DNA of 38,529 bases, taken from positions 1-38,529 of the forward strand of contig CANHJD010000006.1 in assembly GCA_947461145.1 (NCBI GenBank), given 5' to 3'. Below, piece by piece: positions 14,131 through 23,636 of the stretch. The translations under genes were made by a program, and so were the position numbers. Source of the stretch: Bacteriovoracaceae bacterium. Lineage in GTDB: Bacteria > Bdellovibrionota > Bacteriovoracia > Bacteriovoracales > Bacteriovoracaceae. Within the stretch, counting starts at the first letter, position 1, and every line of letters begins with the position of its first letter. The notes beneath the pieces are model-generated. The model ran no database searches, was not told the origin of the DNA, and saw only the letters and a program-made list of their open reading frames with translations.

Positions 14131-16428
14131 ATGTTATATCAAAAAATTTCTCTTCCTATTGATGGCTACCTTGAAGAAATCCTTAAAAAGGTCACGGAAT
14201 TCTCGACTATTCTTATCAAGGCTTCGCCTGGCTCGGGGAAGACGACTCGCCTGCCATGGTATATTGCAAAAAATCTGGATAAAAAAGTGATTGTTCTTGA
14301 GCCAAGGCGTCTGGCCGCCAAACTGGCCGCGGAAAGAATTGCCCAAGAAGAAAGTCTTAAAATTGGGGATGAAATCGGTTACCACTTTCGTTTTGAAAAT
14401 AAAACATCGGAAAAAACATTTCTTACGTTTTATACCGAGGGAACTTTTCTAAAAAAGGCTTTATCTGATCAGGAACTGAGGAATGTGGATGTCGTTATAT
14501 TGGATGAATTTCATGAGAGACATCTTGAAACAGACATGGCCCTCGCTTTCTTACTTGAGCTTCAATCAAAAAGAAAAAATTTAAAAATTATTTTAATGTC
14601 AGCAACGCTAGATACCGAACTTTTAAAAAATTTCCATGATGCTACAACCATAGAAATTGAGGCACAAAATTACCCTGTTGAAATTCACTACCTCCCAAAT
14701 CAACCCAGCATATTAAATCAAAATCTAGAAATTAAAATTCGTGACTCACTAGAAAAAATCCCAAAGCATGATGATGTTTTAATATTTTTGCCTGGGATGA
14801 GAGAAATATTAAAAATTCAAAACTACCTACAAGATCGTTACGGGGATGTTTTTATTTTACATTCTGAGGTCTCGAAGGAAGAACAGGAGAATGCTCTTGG
14901 AATTTCTTCAAAGAGGAAGATTATACTTTCTACAAATATTGCAGAAAGCTCTGTAACAATACCAGGGATTAAGGCGGTTATAGATATAGGGATTCAGAGA
15001 GAGGCGCACTACTCGCCCTGGAATGGGCTCAAAATAATAACTGATAGACCTGTTACCAAGTCCTCTGCCATTCAGCGCTCTGGTCGAGCAGGAAGAACCT
15101 CCCCTGGAATATGCTATCGCCTTTATTCACTTCAAGACTTTGAAAGCAGAGAAAACTTCACACTACCAGAAATCACAAGAGCGGATTTAACTGATGTCTT
15201 TTTCCAATTCGTTCAATTTAAAAACCTCCTAAGATGGATCACCCCACCTCCACCAGAGCGCTGGAATAAAGCAAAAGATCTTTGTTTCCTCATGGGTGTC
15301 ATTGATGAGGGGAGCAAACCTACACCACTTGGCCTTGAACTTTCAAAATACCCTGTGAACCTAAGGGTTGCAAGGGTCATGAAGGAAGGTGAAGTCCTTC
15401 CAAGAGATGAAAAAAAACAACTCATAAATTTTATTTGCCAAGATTTAGAGAGAGATACCACTGGACGATTGATTAAACGCCTAAGTACGTACCTTGAATC
15501 AAATGAAGTCAAAGATTATCATTGGGAAAAATCTCTTATAAGTGGTTTTATAGATCAAGTCGCAAAATACCGTCCAAAACAAAACGATCTCATCCATTTT
15601 TCTGGCAAGAGTATTAAACTTCATCCCTCTTTAGGAACACTCCAAGAAGGGTTTTACCTTGTTCTAGATATTACCCAAAAACAGGAAGCGATAAAAATTA
15701 TATCGATCGAGGAAGATTGGTTATTTGATCACCTTCCCTTTCCCTTCGTAACTGAGGATCAAATTGTAGTGAATGAAGAATTTGCCATAAGATCCATTAC
15801 AAAACTTGGCAGCATCGTTCTTGATGAGCAAAATACAAAGCTAGAGTGGAGTAAAATCACAGATCAGCAAAAGGGAAAAATACTTCAGTCGGCCGAGGGA
15901 CAGTTTTCAAAAAAATGGAATCAGTGGAAGGAAAGTGAGACCTATAATCGCTTTCATTATTGGAATAAGATTAAGGGTAACTACGAGCTAATTGATCCAA
16001 AAGTTAATGAATATTTTGAATATTGCGGCGAAATGAATTGGAAATCATTGGACTATTTTTTTAAAGAGTTCACTCAGGAAAATGAACTCAACCTTCACCT
16101 ACCATGGTCAATGAATCTTGGAGGTAAAAAGGACCAGAAAATCCACTACCCGTTTAATCAAGAGCCCTATATCGAGGCAGCAATTCAAGATTTCTTCGGA
16201 CTAAAAGAGTCACCAAAACTGGGACCAAATAAGTTATCACTGACCTTAAGGCTTATAGGACCCCATAAGCGTCCCTTACAAGTCACAAAAGATCTTCAAG
16301 GCTTCTGGAAAAAAACTTATCAAGAGATGCTCAAAGAGTTTAGAAGGGAGTATCCTCGTCACCACTGGCCGGAAGACCCAGAAAATGCACCACCTATCCT
16401 TCTTAAACGTCAACTGAACCAAAGCTAA
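14131..16428 (+). CDS. hrpB: ATP-dependent RNA helicase HrpB
   Basis: A 765-aa DExH-box helicase. It has Walker A ASPGSGKTT (31-39), motif II DEFH (125-128), SATLDTELL as motif III and the motif VI signature QRSGRAGRTSPGICYRLYS. A helicase-associated region and the HrpB-specific C-terminus follow (LPWSMNLGGKKDQKIHYPF and PRHHWPEDPENAPP, the latter a hallmark of HrpB). HrpB proteins are usually a little over 800 aa, so this one is near full length. Family members act on RNA, but the physiological substrate is not well defined. It is a single-gene unit divergent from the SEC-C gene; its last 4 bp overlap the convergent DUF1653 gene. Confidence 0.93.
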   Translation: MLYQKISLPIDGYLEEILKKVTEFSTILIKASPGSGKTTRLPWYIAKNLDKKVIVLEPRRLAAKLAAERIAQEESLKIGDEIGYHFRFENKTSEKTFLTFYTEGTFLKKALSDQELRNVDVVILDEFHERHLETDMALAFLLELQSKRKNLKIILMSATLDTELLKNFHDATTIEIEAQNYPVEIHYLPNQPSILNQNLEIKIRDSLEKIPKHDDVLIFLPGMREILKIQNYLQDRYGDVFILHSEVSKEEQENALGISSKRKIILSTNIAESSVTIPGIKAVIDIGIQREAHYSPWNGLKIITDRPVTKSSAIQRSGRAGRTSPGICYRLYSLQDFESRENFTLPEITRADLTDVFFQFVQFKNLLRWITPPPPERWNKAKDLCFLMGVIDEGSKPTPLGLELSKYPVNLRVARVMKEGEVLPRDEKKQLINFICQDLERDTTGRLIKRLSTYLESNEVKDYHWEKSLISGFIDQVAKYRPKQNDLIHFSGKSIKLHPSLGTLQEGFYLVLDITQKQEAIKIISIEEDWLFDHLPFPFVTEDQIVVNEEFAIRSITKLGSIVLDEQNTKLEWSKITDQQKGKILQSAEGQFSKKWNQWKESETYNRFHYWNKIKGNYELIDPKVNEYFEYCGEMNWKSLDYFFKEFTQENELNLHLPWSMNLGGKKDQKIHYPFNQEPYIEAAIQDFFGLKESPKLGPNKLSLTLRLIGPHKRPLQVTKDLQGFWKKTYQEMLKEFRREYPRHHWPEDPENAPPILLKRQLNQS

Positions 16429-16673
16429 AGTCGAGTGTCACCTTTTTGGGCACCAATATATCTAAAGCGTGGTACAAGCTTTCCCTCAACTTCAACCGTT
16501 TCGCAAAACATGGATAATGGACGAACCCAATATGAAGCTTCTGAGTTATCATACAGGCATTCATAGTAGACCATCCACTCTAGAGTCTCTGAATGTTTCG
16601 CCAGGTTTATCACTCTATAATTCATGCCCTTATAGTGCTGATAAATCCCGCCTAATTTTATATCCCCTACCAC
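16425..16673 (-). CDS. DUF1653 family protein
   Basis: An 82-aa protein with the DUF1653 pattern: GGIYQHYKGMNYRVINLAKHSETLEWMVYYECLY, then SYWVRPLSMFCETV and FRYIG. The family is a small beta-rich domain of unknown function. The start is a GTG at 16671-16673, which keeps the conserved N-terminal strand (IKLGGIYQHYKG); the first downstream ATG would cut into the domain. The GTG lies inside the end of the upstream DabB-like gene (7-bp overlap), so this gene is probably the fourth member of the dab transcript by read-through and coupling. Its 3' end overlaps hrpB tail to tail. Confidence 0.85.
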   Translation of the reverse strand: MVGDIKLGGIYQHYKGMNYRVINLAKHSETLEWMVYYECLYDNSEASYWVRPLSMFCETVEVEGKLVPRFRYIGAQKGDTRL

Positions 16674-17989
16674 TTTAATCCAACTAGAAATAGGTTTGGA
16701 GTCATGCCGATAAAAAACATTAAAAGTAGGATTATGACGTAAGGAAACATTTGTCCTAATGACATGTCAAAATTCTTAATCTTCTGAGGATAAGAGCTTT
16801 GCCCCAAAAACAACTTAGAAAAAACTAAAAAGAAAAGAATACCATTTAAACATGTTGCAAGGATGTGCCCAAGACCAAGAAGTGGATGTCTATCAAGAAG
16901 TCCGTTAATAACGAGATCCTCTACAACAAATGAAGCTCCAAGAGGAATTCCGATCATGCAAAAACCGAAAAGGCAAAACAATGTTGCTAACTTCGGATAG
17001 TACTGAGCAAGTCCATAAAATTGATTCAAACGTTTAATACTTGTGAACCGCTGAACATAGCTCACTAAAGACCAAAGTGCCGTTGCAGAGAGTGAGATGA
17101 CCATCATGTGCAAATACGCACCACGTGCCGCGGTTGAATCTGCCTGAAGACCAGTTAAAATCAATGAAGACTGGGCAACATAAAAATAGGTTGTTGTTTG
17201 AGAAACATTTGTTTCAAAGATTCCTCGTATAGTCCAATAGATAGAAGAAAAAATAGATAAACCTAGAAGTGACAAGGTAAAAATATCCGGATCCTGATTC
17301 AAAGTGGGCATGAGAAATTTTACAAAAAGCAAAACACCGGCACGAGAAAGAAAAATGCTTGAAATCTGATACCAAGCAAGATTTCCTACCATGTCATGAA
17401 TCCATGAATGGAAGGGAAAAACACCATGGGATTCATAGATGATAATAAAAGCAAGGATAAGAACTGGCCAGGTAAAAAACTCAGCAGGGAATTCAGAAAA
17501 AGAAGCAGTGGTTAAACCACTTTGAGCAGCAAAAAAAATCAATCCCAATAAACACAAAAAAGTCAGTGCATGCTGAATTAAATATGTACCACCGCCTGAA
17601 GTTTGATCCTGCCTGATACTACGGATAAATCTAATTGCTGGAAGCGAGCGTTGGAAACTCCAAAAGATAAAAAAAGTTAGAAGATTATTGGAAAGAATAA
17701 TACCAACAGCACCAAGGATGTAATAGATGAGTGAGGAGCTGATGGTGTTCTCTTTACGAATTGGATAGAGACCAACGAGAAGAGAGATACAAAAAACGGC
17801 CCCAGTAAAAAGACTAAACTGATCAAAGTTAAATTCAAAGATTGAGGTATTGATTTGAAAATTAGTGGCGCTATCTTGAACAAGAAAGAGCGTTAAAAAG
17901 GTTATTCCCAAAACAAAAAGAAGAGTAAAAATTAACTGTTGAAATTTACTGCTAATCTCAAAGATGGGAAGGCTACGTGATATCGTCAT
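16667..17989 (-). CDS. Second, degenerate NuoL/NuoM-like membrane subunit of the Dab operon
   Basis: A 440-aa polytopic membrane protein with about 12 hydrophobic helices, distantly like the Mrp/NuoL/NuoM antiporter family. The segment FPFHSWIHDMVGNLAWYQISSIFLSRAGVLLFVKF aligns with the family's LPLHTWLPDA...GPTPVSALIHA...AGVYL helix 7-8 region. The usual TM5 Glu (WE) is replaced (FWSFQRSLPAI), and the conserved channel Lys before the P-x-H-x-W motif is missing (YESHGVFPF). It follows dabB by 3 bp. It is probably a structural or regulatory membrane partner, not a full proton pump. I give no symbol because two-component Dab systems normally have only one DabB. Confidence 0.72.
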   Translation of the reverse strand: MTISRSLPIFEISSKFQQLIFTLLFVLGITFLTLFLVQDSATNFQINTSIFEFNFDQFSLFTGAVFCISLLVGLYPIRKENTISSSLIYYILGAVGIILSNNLLTFFIFWSFQRSLPAIRFIRSIRQDQTSGGGTYLIQHALTFLCLLGLIFFAAQSGLTTASFSEFPAEFFTWPVLILAFIIIYESHGVFPFHSWIHDMVGNLAWYQISSIFLSRAGVLLFVKFLMPTLNQDPDIFTLSLLGLSIFSSIYWTIRGIFETNVSQTTTYFYVAQSSLILTGLQADSTAARGAYLHMMVISLSATALWSLVSYVQRFTSIKRLNQFYGLAQYYPKLATLFCLFGFCMIGIPLGASFVVEDLVINGLLDRHPLLGLGHILATCLNGILFFLVFSKLFLGQSSYPQKIKNFDMSLGQMFPYVIILLLMFFIGMTPNLFLVGLKW

Positions 17990-17992
17990 AAT

Positions 17993-19330
17993 TTATCTCT
18001 TTTTAAAAATGAACATCATGAGGGAATTATTAATTTTCATCCATTTTTTTTCAAACTCAATATAAGTTCGAATTGGCCACGAAAGACCTTCTAGAATCTT
18101 TCCAGAAAAATAATCTAAGTGAAAACCATGGAGAGCATGCACATAGAAACGTCTACGAAAGGATCTTGAAACAATTTTTTCGATAGAAAGTTTTCTATCA
18201 ATAAGCGCATTTTCTTGAACCACAGGATTCTCGAAAAAATCCTGAATCAAGGAAGAGGATCTTAAAAACTGCCAAGTTCGAAGACTTGCGTGTGCAACAA
18301 TATGAAACAGGGCGAATTTAGTAAAACCAAGTGAAATTTCAACCCAAATGATACCCACTTGAGAAATTGTTGCAAATGCAAGCATCGTCTTTGCATCTGA
18401 ACGAGTTCTGCCCACTGCTGTTGCATAAAGGGCACTCAATGCGCCAACAATTCCTATCGTCCATAATAAAAGTGGGAAGTGTTCAAAGAAGCTATAGAAT
18501 CTTAAAAGTAAGAAGGGTCCTAGATGTACTGAGAGTGCACCATAGAAAATAGCACTTGAGGGAGTTGGACCTTCCATTGCGGCCGGCAACCATGAACTAA
18601 ATGGGAGCTGCCCACTTTTGGCGAGTGCCGCCCAGATAATAAATAAACCAATGAATGTCATCGCAACAACACCACCATGACCAGACTCTTGCAAATGGAT
18701 ATTATGTAGCAATGAGGGAATTTCAACAAAATCTGTAGTGTGCATGTAATGATGCGCCCAAGCGGCAGCAGCAAGAATTCCCATATCACAAAAGCGATAG
18801 CTAACAACTGCCTTTAAAGAATGCCGGACTGGTTGAGACTGATTATAAAAGTACCCAATTAGAAGTACTGATGCCGTCCCTACTAATTCCCAACCAGCAA
18901 AGATCAAATCTAAAGATCGCGCAAAGCTGACTATATTTAAGCCCAACATAAGAGTCGTTAGAAGAAAAATAAACCTAAAATAGCCCTCTTCTTTATGCAA
19001 GTAATTCCGAGAGAATCGAAAAATAATTCCAATGAGAAGACAAGTCAGCAACGCATAAGTGGATCCAAGCAAATCAATGATAAACCGGATTTTAAAATCA
19101 TAATCACCAACTTGGATCCAAGCGGGATAATTAATAGAAATTGGTAGGGAACCATTGTGAATAACAAGAATACTTAGTGCTAAGCTTATGAGACTTGTGA
19201 GGATTGACATCCATTTAACACTCTCAGATAAGAACCTTTCAGGCAGATCCATTCTTGCAAAGAAACTAAGGCCCAAAAAAACAATCCAACTGAATGGAAT
19301 TAGAAGTAAAGAGAGAAATAAATGTTCCAT
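17993..19330 (-). CDS. dabB: DabB-type proton/ion-coupling membrane subunit (NuoL-like)
   Basis: A 445-aa membrane protein of the NADH dehydrogenase subunit 5/Mrp antiporter family. Family features are the TM5 Glu in FAGWELVGTASVLLIGYF, the channel Lys in ALAKSGQLPFSSWLPAAMEGPTPSSAIFYG, and RSDAKTMLAFATISQVG. A later helix has Arg (HASLRTWQFLRS) where NuoL has Lys. In DAB systems DabB provides an ion gradient that drives CO2 hydration by DabA at the inner face of the membrane, so bicarbonate accumulates in the cytoplasm. The start overlaps the dabA stop by one base (TAATG). No other complex I genes are nearby, which rules out a nuo operon. Confidence 0.88.
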   Translation of the reverse strand: MEHLFLSLLLIPFSWIVFLGLSFFARMDLPERFLSESVKWMSILTSLISLALSILVIHNGSLPISINYPAWIQVGDYDFKIRFIIDLLGSTYALLTCLLIGIIFRFSRNYLHKEEGYFRFIFLLTTLMLGLNIVSFARSLDLIFAGWELVGTASVLLIGYFYNQSQPVRHSLKAVVSYRFCDMGILAAAAWAHHYMHTTDFVEIPSLLHNIHLQESGHGGVVAMTFIGLFIIWAALAKSGQLPFSSWLPAAMEGPTPSSAIFYGALSVHLGPFLLLRFYSFFEHFPLLLWTIGIVGALSALYATAVGRTRSDAKTMLAFATISQVGIIWVEISLGFTKFALFHIVAHASLRTWQFLRSSSLIQDFFENPVVQENALIDRKLSIEKIVSRSFRRRFYVHALHGFHLDYFSGKILEGLSWPIRTYIEFEKKWMKINNSLMMFIFKKR

Positions 19331-22095
19331 TAGCCAATCTCCGCAAAATCATCTTCGGAAGTTTTCTTATTTATTAAGTCCACTGAAGTCTTGTAATTTT
19401 TCATAGCAAGGATATCAATCTCTAATTTTTTAAATTCATGTTCCTTAAAAATAAACCATTCATTAAGTTCTGGATCAAAAACACACAGCCTCATCCAATG
19501 ATTATAAAGTAGCTTTTTTAGCCGTCCATGATTGTCAAAGATCTTTTTAACTCTTTCTAGAGGAGCTTCAACAATTGTCATATTCCTTATCGGTTCGTGA
19601 ATTTCAACCATTTGACGAGCTAGACCGATTCTTAAATCACTTGAAGAGCCAGTCATAACTCCCAAAAGAGAAGTTAGATTAAGAGGTAACTTTGAGCCAC
19701 ATCCAAAATTATCGTTATCAACACACGAAAAGTAATAATCCATATTAATATTTACAGCAACAGGAATACCACCAAGGATAACTTGTTGAAGGATTTCACC
19801 CTGCGGATCTATTTTCCAATCATATGTTAAAAGGAATGATCGTCGATTCAGAAAAAGACCTTTAGTCAAATCACGAAGTCCAACAATTGCAAGAGCATTC
19901 GTTGAATGACCATATTCTGGGCGTGGTTGGGCCAAATCTTCTGCTCTTTCTCTAACGTGCTTTATGGCGAATTCGGGATCATGTTTCGCCCTTGGAAGAC
20001 TAAAGCGCTGACATCTTTCAAATGCGTTAAGCTTACAGGCTTCTTGAAGATAAGATCGAATTTTTGCAAACTCTTCCAGATAGCTTTCTGGAAGAAATTC
20101 AAGATCAAAAAAATGAATTTCATCAGTACAAGTGTCATGAAAACCGGACACAACATAAGTTTCTTTTGGAATAGATATACCGGCAGCTTCCAGATGGATT
20201 CGAACTTCCGGGTCGTTTGCCATTTTTGCAAAAGCTCGAGAATTTGGAACACCAGCGTTTCCGCCACAGGCTCCACATCCATAGGCCTGTTTGAAAGGAT
20301 TATTATTACTTGTAGAGCCATGTCCCATCAAAATAACGAGTTTAGAGAACTCTTTTTTTAGGCCACACATTGAAATAATCGCTTCAACAATCTTCGCCAT
20401 TTCTTTCTTCGTATAACCTGTCCTCTCATCAGTATGATCTAGGGAAATCTCGGATTCGGGCAGTGGGCTCACAAAATGATTAAACTTCTCGCGGAACCCC
20501 TTGCTTTGCTTTGGAAAGAAAACCTGAAGAAACATGGGAACTATGCTGACAACACCTAAGATAAGAGTTGAAAGGAAACCTCTCACTAGAGTACGAGACA
20601 TGTAATACAAGCTTAAGTCAGACATACCTTTTAATTGATTTAGCTTTAAGAAACTCTCCGCATTTTTGGTATTTTTGGGAACTTCTCTTACTATCCGACT
20701 TGGCTGAATAACTGGAGGACACTGAGCTATTAGTCGCTTATGCTTAAGGCTACTAAACTTCATATCAATGCCAAAGAATCCAACAACTCCGAATGTTTTA
20801 ATATTCGGATTTATTTCTTCAAGATGCCTACGAATTGACTCTTCCCTATCATCAATACAAAAAAGAACCTGAGCATCAGTGGGAGTGACCTTATTATTCG
20901 AGCGATCATGAGAAACGATAGCGGATAAAGCTTCCCTATAAAAATGATTTTCAAAAGCCTCATGCCAGAGCCTTACTAAATGCTCTTTTTCAGAAGAGTC
21001 AACATTCTTGATTAGAGTGACTAATTCTTCAGATGATAATTTTTCAATCCAGGGGATTGGAACATTGAATGCTCTAACAATCTGATAAAGGGCCAGACTC
21101 AGGTGAAAACTTCGCAATGAAATTGTTTCTTCTCTACCATAAATCATCGCAAGATCAGTTGAGTGTAATTTTGCATGGTATTCATCAAGAGAAGTTTCAA
21201 CTAAAATAAGTGCTGCAATAAAATCAACAAGCTTAATGTTTGGTGCTTGAACTGTTGCCTGCCAAGGCTCCGTTTCGAGCTTATTGACCATTCCTGACCA
21301 GCCTTTAAGATCGAAAAGTAGCTCCAGTAAATAATTCTCCCAGGATTCCATTGGGATATTAATTCGACTTAATTCTGCTTCAATAATCTGTTTGGGTGGA
21401 AGTCCATTGTATGCGTTAACTTTTTTTGCAAGAATCTTTTGCCATTCAGTCCCGTACTTTCTAACAACTTCCACATCATCGATAAAGAATGCCCAAAAAC
21501 CTTTTTTTACAAATGGGTTTGACCAGAAACTTTGTCCTTGATCTAAAAAGCTTGAAATGAGTTTAATAACGTAGGGATGAGTTGAAGCCGCCAAAGACTC
21601 ATTATAGTATTTTTCCCAGTAGGCCTTAGCACGATATTTTTTACCACCCTGAGGTAGAATTAACTCCTGCCCGTTCATTTTCTGTGCACATGCTTCCCAA
21701 AGTTCTCGATCTTCAATATCAGGCTGAATTTCATCATCATTAAAAGCAATATCTGCAAACATTAACCTCAAGTAAAAATCCTTAAGGTCTAAATTTAGCA
21801 TTTTAGCAGTTTCAGAATTATTATAATGAAGTAAGTACTGATCTATTCCTAAGTTGACATCATTCATTGTGATTTTATTTTCAACGTACTTCTGCTTATA
21901 TTTTTCAACTGACCAGTAAGAATTAGCTCGATATAAAGCTCCAGCATCGGCCAAAGCTTCATGAAATTCTTTTCCCTCAAACATCATTAAAATATTATTA
22001 TGAACAAAACTATGTAGAGGATTTTGAATTGGCAATTTTGCCCTTACTTTCTCTAGAATCACTTCCAAGGGTGAGAGGTCTTTAGCATCAGTCAT
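19330..22095 (-). CDS. dabA: DabA-type zinc enzyme for inorganic carbon accumulation (DUF2309/UPF0753)
   Basis: A 921-aa protein of the DUF2309 family, now known as DabA. It is a large cytoplasmic, membrane-bound protein with a beta-carbonic-anhydrase-like zinc site. The residues known to be needed in Halothiobacillus DabA are all here: Cys413 and Asp415 in LFCIDDREESIRRHLEE, His592 in LMGHGSTSNNNPF and Cys607 in QAYGCGACGG. The spacing is the same within each half (C-x-D; His plus 15 to Cys). Recognisable family stretches include FGVVGFFGIDMKF and PVAVNINMDYYFSCVDNDNFGCGSKLPLN. With DabB it would hydrate CO2 one way, driven by an ion gradient. It is divergent from a hydrolase gene. A weak TTGTTA-16-TACTAT promoter lies upstream. 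Confidence 0.93.
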   Translation of the reverse strand: MTDAKDLSPLEVILEKVRAKLPIQNPLHSFVHNNILMMFEGKEFHEALADAGALYRANSYWSVEKYKQKYVENKITMNDVNLGIDQYLLHYNNSETAKMLNLDLKDFYLRLMFADIAFNDDEIQPDIEDRELWEACAQKMNGQELILPQGGKKYRAKAYWEKYYNESLAASTHPYVIKLISSFLDQGQSFWSNPFVKKGFWAFFIDDVEVVRKYGTEWQKILAKKVNAYNGLPPKQIIEAELSRINIPMESWENYLLELLFDLKGWSGMVNKLETEPWQATVQAPNIKLVDFIAALILVETSLDEYHAKLHSTDLAMIYGREETISLRSFHLSLALYQIVRAFNVPIPWIEKLSSEELVTLIKNVDSSEKEHLVRLWHEAFENHFYREALSAIVSHDRSNNKVTPTDAQVLFCIDDREESIRRHLEEINPNIKTFGVVGFFGIDMKFSSLKHKRLIAQCPPVIQPSRIVREVPKNTKNAESFLKLNQLKGMSDLSLYYMSRTLVRGFLSTLILGVVSIVPMFLQVFFPKQSKGFREKFNHFVSPLPESEISLDHTDERTGYTKKEMAKIVEAIISMCGLKKEFSKLVILMGHGSTSNNNPFKQAYGCGACGGNAGVPNSRAFAKMANDPEVRIHLEAAGISIPKETYVVSGFHDTCTDEIHFFDLEFLPESYLEEFAKIRSYLQEACKLNAFERCQRFSLPRAKHDPEFAIKHVRERAEDLAQPRPEYGHSTNALAIVGLRDLTKGLFLNRRSFLLTYDWKIDPQGEILQQVILGGIPVAVNINMDYYFSCVDNDNFGCGSKLPLNLTSLLGVMTGSSSDLRIGLARQMVEIHEPIRNMTIVEAPLERVKKIFDNHGRLKKLLYNHWMRLCVFDPELNEWFIFKEHEFKKLEIDILAMKNYKTSVDLINKKTSEDDFAEIG

Positions 22096-22262
22096 ACACG
22101 GCTCTTTTTTAAATTAAACGAATAGAATAATAGTACTCCACCGCAGAGCTTTAACAAGAACATGATTTTTTTTTAATCAGTTAATTTTTTTTCATCCCCA
22201 AAGTATTGCTGTCAGGCATCTAGTTTTTTGTTATCATTGTTTTGAAATCAAAAAGGATAACA

Positions 22263-22970
22263 ATGGCGAGCTCGAAACCTAATTCTCATATTGTTTTTTT
22301 ACATGGGGCACTTGGTACTTCTAAGGATCTCACTTCCCTAATAGAAATCTTTGAAACCAAAGGTTATAAAACGCATACATTTGATTTTTCCGGACACGGA
22401 CCGGGAAGTAAAAATTTTGAAGAGTTTAGAATCGACTGTTTTGCTAAGGCTTTAGACCTGTTTTTAAGTTCCAACAACATCAAGTCTTCAGCAATTTTTG
22501 GTTATTCAATTGGCGGCTATATTGCGCTATATCATAAAGCCCATTTCGAAGACTCTCCCATAAATACTATCATCACCTATGGTACAAAATTTAACTGGTC
22601 CCCAAAAATATTGGCACGAGAAATGGCCATGCTAGACCCAGAATACATCTTGGCAAAAATGCCTCAATTCGCCGATTCCCTGCATGAGAAACATGGAGAG
22701 GACTGGAAAATGGTTTTGAGATCTACTGCTCACATGTTTCAAAATCTTGAGCGACTTGATGGTTTAACAAAGGAAGACTTCAGCGATATTGATATCCCAA
22801 TAACATTGGTTCATGGCGATCTGGATAGAAATGTGACTGCAGAAGAAACGCTCCTTACATCTTCCTGGATAAAAAAAGGCAAGGTGAAGACATTAGTTAA
22901 TTCGAAGCATGAACTTGATAAAGCAAACTTAAAAGGATTAGCAGAAATTATTGAGCAAGCCTTGGAATAA
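22263..22970 (+). CDS. Alpha/beta-hydrolase fold protein
   Basis: About 235 aa. The ORF track begins at a TTG, but the ATG at 22263 has AAAGGA about 6 bases upstream, so I start there. The protein shows the alpha/beta-hydrolase order: VFLHGALGTSKDL (oxyanion region), FDFSGHGPGS, the nucleophile elbow FGYSIGGYIALY (Ser), THV-type strand with HGDLDRNVT (acid Asp) and a final NSKHELD (His). A catalytic triad is therefore complete. The substrate cannot be inferred; similar sequences include MenH-like and esterase-like enzymes. It is a single-gene unit that converges on the GST gene across a strong bidirectional hairpin. Confidence 0.85.
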   Translation: MASSKPNSHIVFLHGALGTSKDLTSLIEIFETKGYKTHTFDFSGHGPGSKNFEEFRIDCFAKALDLFLSSNNIKSSAIFGYSIGGYIALYHKAHFEDSPINTIITYGTKFNWSPKILAREMAMLDPEYILAKMPQFADSLHEKHGEDWKMVLRSTAHMFQNLERLDGLTKEDFSDIDIPITLVHGDLDRNVTAEETLLTSSWIKKGKVKTLVNSKHELDKANLKGLAEIIEQALE

Positions 22971-22994
22971 GGGCCTCGGAAATTCCGAGACCCC
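22971..22994. terminator. Bidirectional terminator hairpin between the hydrolase and GST genes
   Basis: GGGCCTCGG and CCGAGACCCC form a GC-rich stem (CTCGGA/TCCGAG plus GGG/CCC with one mismatch) starting directly at the hydrolase stop. The genes converge here, and on the minus strand the hairpin is followed by TTATTCC. Confidence 0.7.
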
Positions 22995-23009
22995 TTGAAA
23001 AATTTCTAA

Positions 23010-23636
23010 TTACTTAATTAGGCCTTCCTCTTTCATTGCTTTAATTACTGCTGGACGCTCTGAAACTCTCTTCATATATGTGTTAAGATTTGACCAAAGA
23101 GTCATATCGATTCCAACATATTTTGTCCAAGTGAGACAAGTAAATAGATAGGCATCTGCAATTGTGAAATCGTTACCCATAAGGTAATTATTTTGACCTA
23201 ACTTTTCGGCCAAAAAATTGAATTTATCTGTAAGAACATTTTTGTAAAAATTTTTCACATCATTTTGAGTCTCAGTCGATTTAAACATTTTTTCAGTACC
23301 GAAAAGTGGTGAGAAATTTTTATGAATTTCTGTTGCAACAAAGTTCGTCCACTCAAGAGTGCGAAAACGGTCTGAAGTGCCAAATTTAGCAAGCATCGTT
23401 CCATCATTTTTATAGTCAGCAAGGTACTGAGAAATGATTGCACCCTCAGTAAGAATTTCACCATTTTCCATTTTTAGAGCTGGAACGCACCCTTTCATAT
23501 TAATGTGCTTATAATCTCCAGATGTAATCGTCTTGTTAGTAAGGTTTACAGATTCAAGTTCATAAACCATGTTAAGTTCTGCCATAACAATGTGCGGAGC
23601 AAGTGAGCAGGCACCTGGGCTGTAATACAATTTCAT
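23010..23636 (-). CDS. gstA: Beta-class glutathione S-transferase
   Basis: A 208-aa protein matching bacterial beta-class GSTs along its length. The thioredoxin-like N-terminal domain begins MKLYYSPGACSLAPHIVMAEL with the class-specific Cys10, and includes GCVPALKMENGEILTEGAIISQYLADY (cis-Pro loop and the glutathione gamma-Glu-binding Glu/Gly segment). The helical C-terminal domain contains NYLMGNDFTIADAYLFTCLTW, the N-capping box typical of the fold. The usual role is glutathione conjugation or peroxide/detoxification chemistry in the cytoplasm. It is monocistronic, followed by the shared terminator with the hydrolase gene. Confidence 0.92.
   Translation of the reverse strand: MKLYYSPGACSLAPHIVMAELNMVYELESVNLTNKTITSGDYKHINMKGCVPALKMENGEILTEGAIISQYLADYKNDGTMLAKFGTSDRFRTLEWTNFVATEIHKNFSPLFGTEKMFKSTETQNDVKNFYKNVLTDKFNFLAEKLGQNNYLMGNDFTIADAYLFTCLTWTKYVGIDMTLWSNLNTYMKRVSERPAVIKAMKEEGLIK

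Noticed and set aside
16667-19330. Fragment of a complex I (nuo) operon
   Set aside because: Only NuoL/NuoM-like genes are present, and they are joined to dabA with overlapping codons, which identifies a DAB system.
19906-20361. 151-aa plus-strand and 119-aa minus-strand ORFs within dabA
   Set aside because: Both are shadows of dabA, whose reading frame carries the conserved zinc-site residues throughout this part.
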